The notes beneath the pieces are model-generated. The model was not told the DNA's origin. It made no database searches and worked only from the letters and a program-made list of their open reading frames with translations. This document shows, piece after piece, positions 15,684 to 21,561 of a DNA stretch of 22,054 nt. The first letter of the stretch is position 1, and each line of letters starts with the position of its first letter. Source of the DNA: a virus; IMG/VR virus record IMGVR_UViG_3300049855_000419, positions 1 to 22,054 of that record; one strand, written 5' to 3'. A program made the position numbers and the translations under genes.

Positions 15684-17158
15684 TTGCGCCTCTTGCCGAT
15701 CGTCAGCAGCCGGCGGGTCAGATCGTTCACCTTCTTCAGCTCTCGGATTGAGGCCTTGCTTTGGTTCTGATCTCCCTCGGACGATCCGCCTTGATCGGCG
15801 GCATCGTCGCCTGCCTCTGGATCTTTGGCGGCAGGATCTGCCTGTGGGTCGGCGTTCGGGTCGTCGGGATTGGCGGGGTCCGCATTCGGATCCTCCACAG
15901 AAGCGAGGTCTTCGAGCGGGATCAGGGACGATTGGACCAGCACCGTGTCGGCCATCTCGTCGTCGATCTCTTCGTAGCCGAGGGCTGCGCGCTTCTCGTT
16001 GATCGTGAGGCAATTGTTCTGGCTGACCGCCTGCCACTTCGATGCACGACGAGGCTCCAAAGCCTCAATCGCGTCCGCATCGTAGTGGAGGCACAGGTCA
16101 TCACCGTACCGAGGGACGAGCCACGCATTGAACTCGTCGAGCAGAGCGTCGAGGGTCGGCAGGACTGTCTCATCGTACAGACCCATCCGAGCTTCCGCCA
16201 TGTTGGCGTACGTATTGTCGCCTGGGATACCGAGGATCTGTGACGGCACACCGAACGCCAGGGCGATGTCACGTGCGGACGTGTTCTTGCTCTCGATCCA
16301 GTCCATGTCCTTCGGGCTGAATGACATCTCTTGCCACTGCAGACCGCCTTCGAGCAGCATCGGACGACCGGCGTTCTCGGGACCGGACAGAGTGTCGTCG
16401 ATCTCCTTCTTCATCCGCTCGCGCTGCTCCGGCGTCAGCGTCTTGGTGGTCGAGTCCTTCGGGAACCCGAAGCCGCCAGACGGACGAGCGCCATTCTTGA
16501 GCAGGTTGAAATTCCACCGTCCGGTCGCGTTGTGCTGATCGATCGACCACGCGGCGGACTCTGACGGTGACATTCCCCACACCGGATCGAATGGGTTGAA
16601 CGTCTTCCAGTGGAGCAGGTTCGCACGGCCATTGATCGGATCGGTCAGCCACACGACTTCGCCGGACGATCCACGGTACGTGTACGACGACACGCCGAAC
16701 TGCCCTTTGGTCACAGTGAAGCGATCAGGACGAATCGGCCACAGCTCCGTGAATGGCATGTCGTTCGGAACGATCGCTCCCTTGTTGAGGGTCGGCTGCA
16801 CACCGGCGACCATTGAGTTGCCGCCAAGCATCCGATACGCCACGACAGCCTCGATGAACGCGGCACCGGCAGTCGTCGGGTTGGGACGGTGAAGAAGTTT
16901 CAGCAGCGGGTGATTGCGATCGTCGACTTCCTTCTTGCCGCTCTTCAGACACAGAGGAACCTTGGCGACGTTCTGGGCGACGATCGTGATGCACCGGCGA
17001 GCGATCACATTCTTCTGGTAGCCGTTCTCAGCGAACGTCGCATAGTTGCGAGCCGACCATGCGGCCGACGACGTGGCCCACGGCGAGTTCGCGCCCCAGG
17101 TCGGGTCCGACTTGCGGGCCAGGCCGACAACACCGAGAGCTTTGTCGATGATGCTCAT
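15680..17158 (-). CDS. Portal protein (HK97 family)
   Basis: 492 residues, starting in an ATGA overlap with TerL. Family marks appear in order: VIARRCITIVAQNVAKVPL with DDRNHPLLKLLHRPN, then AVVAYRMLGGNSMV, PIRPDRFTV, LLHWKTFNPFDPVWGMSP, LLKNGARPSGGF, DWIESKNTSARDIALAFGVP and GDNTYANMAEARMGLY. The C-terminal region after about residue 430 is an acidic tail rich in Asp, Pro and Ala, probably flexible and inside the head. The dodecameric portal is the DNA gate and the docking point for the terminase and the connector. Confidence 0.93.
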   Translation of the reverse strand: MSIIDKALGVVGLARKSDPTWGANSPWATSSAAWSARNYATFAENGYQKNVIARRCITIVAQNVAKVPLCLKSGKKEVDDRNHPLLKLLHRPNPTTAGAAFIEAVVAYRMLGGNSMVAGVQPTLNKGAIVPNDMPFTELWPIRPDRFTVTKGQFGVSSYTYRGSSGEVVWLTDPINGRANLLHWKTFNPFDPVWGMSPSESAAWSIDQHNATGRWNFNLLKNGARPSGGFGFPKDSTTKTLTPEQRERMKKEIDDTLSGPENAGRPMLLEGGLQWQEMSFSPKDMDWIESKNTSARDIALAFGVPSQILGIPGDNTYANMAEARMGLYDETVLPTLDALLDEFNAWLVPRYGDDLCLHYDADAIEALEPRRASKWQAVSQNNCLTINEKRAALGYEEIDDEMADTVLVQSSLIPLEDLASVEDPNADPANPDDPNADPQADPAAKDPEAGDDAADQGGSSEGDQNQSKASIRELKKVNDLTRRLLTIGKRRK

Positions 17159-18609
17159 AGACGGCTGATCCTGGGCTCGTCGCCAGAAACGAGTACGTTG
17201 TAGCCTCCGGAGCCGGAGTCCACCTGATCGTCGTGATAGCCTTCAGGCTCCTTCAGAATCTTCGTGTCCATGAACATCTCATACTCGCGGAGCCACTCCT
17301 CGTTCCAGGGACCGCGTACAACGGTGATGTTCCCAGACTCAGCAGCGGCGGACATCGGCTTCGCTCTGGTCGCCTTGTCCTTCGTGACGCGGTTCGAGTA
17401 GAACGGACGATCGAGGAACATCTTCGACAGGTCGTCGATCTCACTCTTGCCTGCACCACCTGGATCTTCCTCGGCCCACACCTCGACTTCGGCGCCGTCC
17501 TGATCGGCGCAGTTCCTCATCATGCGCTTCACACCTTCAGGACGAACACGATCACGGCAAACATCCAGCACGAACACACGACCATTGACGAGGCGCATCA
17601 GAGTGCCGACCGTCCAGTCAGGATCAGGGTACGCGGCAGTCGGTTCAGACGCAGCACGATCCCAGTAGCGCACCGTACGTCCACCGACAGGTGCCTGATC
17701 GACGAGTGGGAACCAGAACTTCTTGAAGAACATGCCGCTGGTCGGCAGGACATTCCAGTTGCATCCGAGTAGTTGGAGTCGCTCGACCATCGGCAGAGCC
17801 TGTAGGCGAGCACGATACTCGGGATCGTTCTTGACGAGCGCCGGATTGTCCGACAGCTTGCTGGCGATGAATGTCAGCGAGCGAGGGCGGATCTGATCTT
17901 CGTGATCGAGGGGCAGATCCTTCTTGCCGTACTTCTCGTACGACTCTTCCTTGCTGTCAGCCCACTTCAGATGGTCGCCATCACGGATGAACCACCGCAG
18001 CACACCGCTACGTTCCGGAATCGCCAGACCAGTCTCCTTGTCAATCCACCAATCGACCAGCTTACGGACCCACGACGTCGAGTCCGGATTGCATGTTGCG
18101 TCCATGTACGGCCGCATCGGCAACGGTGCTGACATACGATTCCGAGATGTCATGTACCAGAACATGTACTCGGTAAAGTGTGTCAGCTCGTCGAAGTCGA
18201 TGATCGGGATCTGAGCGCCCTGCCACGACAGGACGTCGCTCTGATGTTGCAGATGGCTGAACTTGATCGTTGCACCGCTCGGAAACTCCCATTCACACCG
18301 CGACACTCTTGGCTTGCCGCCGAGGTACGGGTAGATCATCATGCTGGTGTCCCACAGACCGCCAGGATTCATGATGTCCGGATACGTACGACGGAAGATC
18401 ACCGCACTGAACCCAGGGTGCTTCACATACCGAGCTTTGTCGAGGCAGATCACATACGACTTCCCACCACCGGCACCTCCGCCGAACAGACGAATGTCAG
18501 CACGTGATGCGCAGAGCTGAGTCTGAGGACCAGCCTGAGGGCGCAGAACGATGTTCTGTATCGTCATGATCGCGAGGATGACGGTGATGTAGAAGGCGTG
18601 GACGCGCAT
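17155..18609 (-). CDS. terL: Terminase large subunit
   Basis: 484 residues from the ATG one base after the stop of the Cys-rich gene (TGA-C-ATG). An ATG 14 codons further in (18567) is the alternative, since the first residues (MRVHAFYITVILAI) do not look conserved. The ATPase half shows the Walker A GGAGGGKS near residues 44-51, an arginine-containing FRRTYPDIM, and Walker B IPIIDFDEL. The nuclease half shows VRYWDRAASEP with the first acidic residue, VEVWAEEDPGGAGKS, and DDQVDSGSGGYN near the end with the last acidic pair. It cuts concatemeric DNA and drives packaging into the portal. Length and motifs are typical of Terminase_6-type proteins. Confidence 0.94.
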   Translation of the reverse strand: MRVHAFYITVILAIMTIQNIVLRPQAGPQTQLCASRADIRLFGGGAGGGKSYVICLDKARYVKHPGFSAVIFRRTYPDIMNPGGLWDTSMMIYPYLGGKPRVSRCEWEFPSGATIKFSHLQHQSDVLSWQGAQIPIIDFDELTHFTEYMFWYMTSRNRMSAPLPMRPYMDATCNPDSTSWVRKLVDWWIDKETGLAIPERSGVLRWFIRDGDHLKWADSKEESYEKYGKKDLPLDHEDQIRPRSLTFIASKLSDNPALVKNDPEYRARLQALPMVERLQLLGCNWNVLPTSGMFFKKFWFPLVDQAPVGGRTVRYWDRAASEPTAAYPDPDWTVGTLMRLVNGRVFVLDVCRDRVRPEGVKRMMRNCADQDGAEVEVWAEEDPGGAGKSEIDDLSKMFLDRPFYSNRVTKDKATRAKPMSAAAESGNITVVRGPWNEEWLREYEMFMDTKILKEPEGYHDDQVDSGSGGYNVLVSGDEPRISRL

Positions 18610-18610
18610 G

Positions 18611-18865
18611 TCAGGCGGACGTGACTTCGGCAGGAGGTGTATCGACGACCGGAGCGGGCTCGTCGGTCGTGGCGGGAGGGGCCTCACGGACGATGTGGAA
18701 GAACTTGTCGAGGCTGCCCTTCAGTGCGGTGAGGCACGACAGACAGATGTCGTGGTCGCCGTTCACATACTCGGTCTTGCCGCCGACGAACAGGGCCGGC
18801 GACACGACACGTGCCACATCGGGGCCGAGTTCTGCCTGGCAGCAATCGCAGGTGATGGTCTTCAT
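18611..18865 (-). CDS. Small protein with two CxxC pairs, probable zinc ribbon
   Basis: 84 residues, started within an ATGA overlap with the TerS candidate. Cys6/Cys9 (CDCC) and Cys41/Cys44 (CLSC) make a C-x2-C...C-x2-C pattern that would hold one zinc ion; an additional Cys8 lies in the first pair. The remaining C-terminal part is Pro/Thr/Ala-rich and probably unstructured. It sits between the small and large terminase genes, so a packaging or DNA-ends role is possible, but a small host-directed zinc ribbon is equally possible. No named family is recognised. Confidence 0.72.
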   Translation of the reverse strand: MKTITCDCCQAELGPDVARVVSPALFVGGKTEYVNGDHDICLSCLTALKGSLDKFFHIVREAPPATTDEPAPVVDTPPAEVTSA

Positions 18866-19197
18866 ACTTCAGGCTCCTTGTCACGGCCATTATCAGGCAG
18901 CGTGACGTTGACGGTGACATTGGTCGGCATTGCAGAATCGTCGCCACTCTCGGTGACCATGTCCTTCGGAGTGACCGGCAGGACGAACTCCTTGTAGAAG
19001 CCGACAGGGTCGGTGTCGAACCTCTCCTGTGCCGCATCGTAGAACTTCTGGATGTTCGCCGACTCGCTCAGCATCACATCGAGAGCCATCAACATGCAGC
19101 GGCGACCCGGAGCCTGCACCGGAGTACGAGACTTCATCGAGGCCGCTTTGATCGCCTCGCTCCTGATCAACTCGATACGGTCAGTCTCACTGAGCAT
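18862..19197 (-). CDS. Probable terminase small subunit
   Basis: 111 residues, overlapping the gene before it by 11 bases and the next by ATGA. The segment QKFYDAAQERFDTDPVGFYKEFVLPVTPKDM resembles small terminase-like proteins that carry an (F/Y)-x6-(D)P-x2-F(Y/L)K pattern; only these residues are meant. The N-terminus is helical and basic (IRSEAIKAASMKSRTP), and the C-terminal end is acidic (DNGRDKEPEV). Position just ahead of TerL supports a role in recognising packaging sites. Small terminases diverge fast, so the identification leans on position and one motif. Confidence 0.62.
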   Translation of the reverse strand: MLSETDRIELIRSEAIKAASMKSRTPVQAPGRRCMLMALDVMLSESANIQKFYDAAQERFDTDPVGFYKEFVLPVTPKDMVTESGDDSAMPTNVTVNVTLPDNGRDKEPEV

Positions 19198-20641
19198 GGA
19201 TCAGTTCCCGCTGCACCTTCACGTTGTAGTTCGCGATGATCAGCCCCTCAGCTTCGAGCATGGCAATCTGGCGGTCGAGTCGATTCTCGTCGACCCAGCC
19301 GTTGCCCTCACTGCCATATCGCTCTCTGCCGATCTCACGCCACCATGTGACCCAGCCTGGATGGAGCGGTGCTGAATCGACCAGACGATTGTAGGTCGAC
19401 ACGATGAATTGCTGCTTCCAGCGCTTCCTGAGGGCCGCACCGACAGACGACACGCGATTCTGTGACAGGATCGACCAGATCAAAGTCTCCATCGGCACAG
19501 AACCATCGAGCATGCCGCTGAATGCCTTCGGGGGGCACACAGCATCAGACAACCACGATCTCTCGCCGAGCTGGGTCATCGTGGCAAGGAGCATCGAGCC
19601 CATCGTGATATCGAACACGCCCTTGCCGACTGCCGACCCGTGCTTTTCCTGCAGCTTGATCCACAGGCGGCACAAACTCTCTCGTGCAGCATTATAGCCA
19701 AGCTGGAGGGTGACCACAGACGGTGATGTTCTGTAGCCGGAAAGAACAGCGACGAGGGCGAGATGGTGTGTCGACAGACCGCAGCCACTCTTCTTGAACG
19801 GCTGGCTGCGATCGTGGTGCGACTCAATGAAGTTGGGGCCGATCTTCGCAGCCTTCTTCCACTCGGTGTGCCATTCCCACGGCGTGGTGATCACGCCGGT
19901 AAGGGCGCCAGGAAGTCCGAGACCGATCATCAGGGCGGTGAGGACGGTGACCTTGTTGGACGTGGAGCGAATTTCGCGAGCGAACGGTACGAAGAGCGTG
20001 CTCCATTCCTCCTTCGTGAAGAACATTCGAATCGTCTCGTCCTCTCCACCGCACTCATCGACGATCTCCTGCACAGTGAAGGCCTGGCATCTCTGCACAT
20101 GCCGGCCATCGAGGCATGAACCCATCATCGCCGCCGAGGCCAGGACGGTGAAGCCTTCCGCCTTGCCGAGCGACTCGAGGTCAGCCGGCAGAATCGACTT
20201 CATCCAGCGAGGGATCGGGACATTCACCACTACATCATCGGTGTGGGTGTGTCTTGGGCACGGTGACAGAGTCATCTCAGGGACAGTGTCGTTCGTGTAC
20301 GTGGCACTCGGGATTGGCAGCCCCTTGATCTCACCGTCGAAGGCCCACTCACAAGCATCACGTGCCGGTCTGTTGGTGTGGAGCGCGTGGAACATTCCGA
20401 GAGCGACATCGAGGACGTTGATGCCTTCGTAGTCGCCGATGTGCACGTGAGACGGTGACGTAGCCAGACGATGTTCGCACCAGGCACGAAACGTCGATGC
20501 CAGCTCACCACTCCGAGATTTCGGGTTTGTCTGTGTATAGACACCGGCCGTCATATCAACGACCAACATACCGAGATCGAAGCGACGGATCCTGTCCACC
20601 GCTCTCTCTCTCAGATAGATGTGTCGGAGTGACGCGATCAT
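19187..20641 (-). CDS. 484-residue protein of unknown function, first gene after the late promoter
   Basis: The frame is open from 20731, but the start at 20641 is preferred because a promoter-like element would begin transcripts near 20695, downstream of the first ATG. That start has no clear Shine-Dalgarno. The protein is globular, with many His, Trp and Cys residues. Segments include DMTAGVYTQTNPKSRSGELA, GDYEGINVLDVALGMFHALH, PCPRHTHTDDVVVNVPIP, WEWHTEWKKAAKIG and SHHDRSQPFKKSGCGLSTHH. The C-terminal third is helical (WREIGRERYG, DRQIAMLEAEGLI). I recognise no family. Helix-rich ends and its place before the terminase genes might suggest a DNA-linked or early packaging role, but this is a guess. 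It overlaps the TerS candidate by 11 bases and is therefore part of the same operon. Confidence 0.8.
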   Translation of the reverse strand: MIASLRHIYLRERAVDRIRRFDLGMLVVDMTAGVYTQTNPKSRSGELASTFRAWCEHRLATSPSHVHIGDYEGINVLDVALGMFHALHTNRPARDACEWAFDGEIKGLPIPSATYTNDTVPEMTLSPCPRHTHTDDVVVNVPIPRWMKSILPADLESLGKAEGFTVLASAAMMGSCLDGRHVQRCQAFTVQEIVDECGGEDETIRMFFTKEEWSTLFVPFAREIRSTSNKVTVLTALMIGLGLPGALTGVITTPWEWHTEWKKAAKIGPNFIESHHDRSQPFKKSGCGLSTHHLALVAVLSGYRTSPSVVTLQLGYNAARESLCRLWIKLQEKHGSAVGKGVFDITMGSMLLATMTQLGERSWLSDAVCPPKAFSGMLDGSVPMETLIWSILSQNRVSSVGAALRKRWKQQFIVSTYNRLVDSAPLHPGWVTWWREIGRERYGSEGNGWVDENRLDRQIAMLEAEGLIIANYNVKVQRELIHAQ

Positions 20642-20686
20642 GGTATGTCGTACACTATGGTTACAGTCCTGGACCCGGCCATAGTA

Positions 20687-20718
20687 CCCTCTCCCTATAT
20701 GTAATACAACAAGATCAC
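20687..20718 (-). promoter_or_regulatory. T7-class-like phage promoter, leftward, for the late operon
   Basis: Read on the minus strand: CTTGTTGTATTACATATA followed by GGGAGAGGG, with the GGG at 20695-20693. The tail TATAGGGAGA is identical to the -4 to +6 part of the T7 consensus promoter. The expected start near 20695 lies 54 bases upstream of the preferred ATG at 20641. A matching element lies on the other strand at 20783-20808. No good -35/-10 pair was found here. The polymerase itself is not in this window. Confidence 0.5.
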
Positions 20719-20737
20719 CACCATCCCACACTTGTTG
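20707..20737. repeat. 7-bp inverted repeat CAACAAG/CTTGTTG upstream of the leftward promoter
   Basis: CAACAAG at 20707-20713 and CTTGTTG at 20731-20737 are exact inverted copies 17 bases apart, and flanking TGTA/TACA bases extend the symmetry. The inner arm overlaps the leftward promoter-like element, so it could be an operator for a dimeric regulator, or a hairpin. Confidence 0.45.
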
Positions 20738-20782
20738 GATTGCAATACATTAGCCATCCTCAAAAAAAATCACCCAGGACCA

Positions 20783-20808
20783 CTTTATTTATTAGGATCG
20801 GGGAGAGG
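20783..20808 (+). promoter_or_regulatory. T7-class-like phage promoter, rightward, for the noncoding RNA
   Basis: CTTTATTTATTA, six bases, then GGGAGAGG at 20801-20808. It shares TATTA-N6-GGGAGAGG with the leftward element, at identical spacing, and 9 of the 12 bases ending in TATTA. The predicted start is G20800 or G20801, at the head of the structured region. These two are the only copies of the full pattern seen in the window. Confidence 0.5.
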
Positions 20809-20812
20809 AGCT

Positions 20813-20832
20813 CTATCTATCTATCTATCTAT
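20813..20832 (+). repeat. Tandem CTAT repeat, five copies
   Basis: Five exact CTAT units in a row directly after the rightward promoter-like element, in the presumed first 35 nt of the RNA. Such short repeats are prone to slippage, so copy number may vary. Confidence 0.9.
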
Positions 20833-20858
20833 AATATGATTTATTTTTGTTACACCCA

Positions 20859-20893
20859 TATTATATTACACCATCATCAACTATTATATTACA
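20859..20893 (+). repeat. 12-bp direct repeat TATTATATTACA, two copies
   Basis: Exact copies at 20859-20870 and 20882-20893, period 23 bases, in the AT-rich leader. They resemble the TATTACA core of the leftward promoter-like element but lack GGGAGA behind it. Confidence 0.85.
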
Positions 20894-21506
20894 AGATATC
20901 ATCCCTTATCCCCCAAGGATTTACATTTAGAGACACACGGGAACCGCCCGAGAATCGTCTAGGCTCGACGATCGCCTCTACTGCACTATCCCCATACTGC
21001 ATTGCAACGATCTCACGTCCTAGCCTCCTACCGCCTTACGGAGCATGGACAGTCCCTTTGACCAATCGCACACCCAGAATTATTGGTCAAGGATCCTGGA
21101 GGGTCCAAATCAACTCCAGTGCTAGATCCGCATTCCTCCCTCCACCAAACGAGTACACCCAGCCGGTCGTGTCGGCTGGGTGCTATCGTGGGGCAGCAGC
21201 GGATCAACGGGTAAGTCCCCATGTGATCCTCGAGTTGTTGACTCCCGAATGGCCACGGCTCTCCGACTCGGACGGAGCGCACACCAACGACTAGGTCACC
21301 GTTAAAACCTTCACCCGTCCATGCCCGGACCGCCGAGGTGACCTAGCAGCTTGTGGAGCCGTGACAAGAGGAGGGTCAACGGATAAGGCATGCGGTTGCC
21401 GTCTCCTCGCCTCCAACTGTGGTGGGATCGACCTGGGTCGATGCCGGACTCCCACCGTACCGTTGCCTCCCGTTTGGCCGCATGCACGGGAGGACTTAAT
21501 CGGACA

Positions 21507-21541
21507 CCACAGCCGTGGCCCTTTCACAGGCCACGGCGTGG
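21507..21541. terminator. Strong 13-bp hairpin between the RNA and the convergent gene
   Basis: CCAC-(A)-GCCGTGGCC (21507-21520) pairs with GGCCACGGC-GTGG (21529-21541) around loop CTTTCACA. It sits between the end of the RNA body and the stop of the convergent gene at 21562, so it may end transcripts from both sides. No U-tract is present on either strand. Confidence 0.5.
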
Positions 21542-21561
21542 ATCACCGATCGTTGCCTGGC

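Larger units (their letters stand above)
20800..21541 (+). ncRNA. Large structured noncoding RNA candidate, about 740 nt
   Basis: No credible ORF covers this stretch. It begins at the rightward promoter-like element, has an AT-rich leader to about 20935, then a GC-rich body full of helices: 20954-20959/20967-20972, 21058-21066/21082-21090, 21091-21095/21125-21129 with 21096-21101/21114-21119 inside, 21156-21165/21173-21182 (10 bp), 21258-21265/21269-21278 with a bulge, 21291-21300/21337-21346 (10 bp) enclosing 21317-21320/21327-21330, 21350-21354/21364-21368, 21369-21373/21403-21407, 21421-21427/21450-21456 enclosing 21428-21432/21437-21441, 21466-21472/21487-21493, and 21507-21520/21529-21541. 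G-U pairs that only work on the plus strand (419-458, 420-457, 396-477, 397-476, 398-475, all +21000) set the orientation. Size, ornate shape and phage setting recall GOLLD and ROOL RNAs; class membership is not shown. The 5' and 3' ends are approximate. Confidence 0.65.

Noticed and set aside
14931-16037. Longer version of the minor head gene starting at 16037
   Set aside because: The first 118 codons lie in a different frame within the portal gene and are arginine/proline-rich noise. The ATG at 15683 has the ATGA overlap used across this operon.
20642-20731. First 30 codons of the longer frame of the 484-residue protein
   Set aside because: They lie across the promoter-like element and the inverted repeat. 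The ATG at 20641 is preferred, though without a transcript map this is not certain.
20660-20740. Host-type sigma-70 promoter for the late genes
   Set aside because: TATTAC and CATATA were tried as -10 boxes, but no TTGACA-like -35 is found at 16-18 bp spacing.
21096-21120. tRNA T-arm-like GGTCCAAATC
   Set aside because: The flanking bases form a CTGGAG/CTCCAG hairpin with a 12-nt loop, not a 5-bp/7-nt T-arm, and no acceptor or anticodon arms could be placed. No tRNA was found on either strand of the gap.
20497-21294. 265-codon plus-strand open frame across the gap
   Set aside because: It starts inside the antisense of the 484-residue gene, runs through the CTAT repeat and AT-rich leader, and reads as low-complexity sequence (runs of Tyr, Ile and His). 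No ribosome site is seen and the region's helices explain it better as RNA.
21281-21300. Group I intron core (CAACGACTAG resembles the conserved R element)
   Set aside because: The partner TAGTC expected for P7 is missing downstream, and CTAGGTCACC is fully used in a 10-bp helix with 21337-21346. No interrupted gene flanks the region and no homing endonuclease is present.
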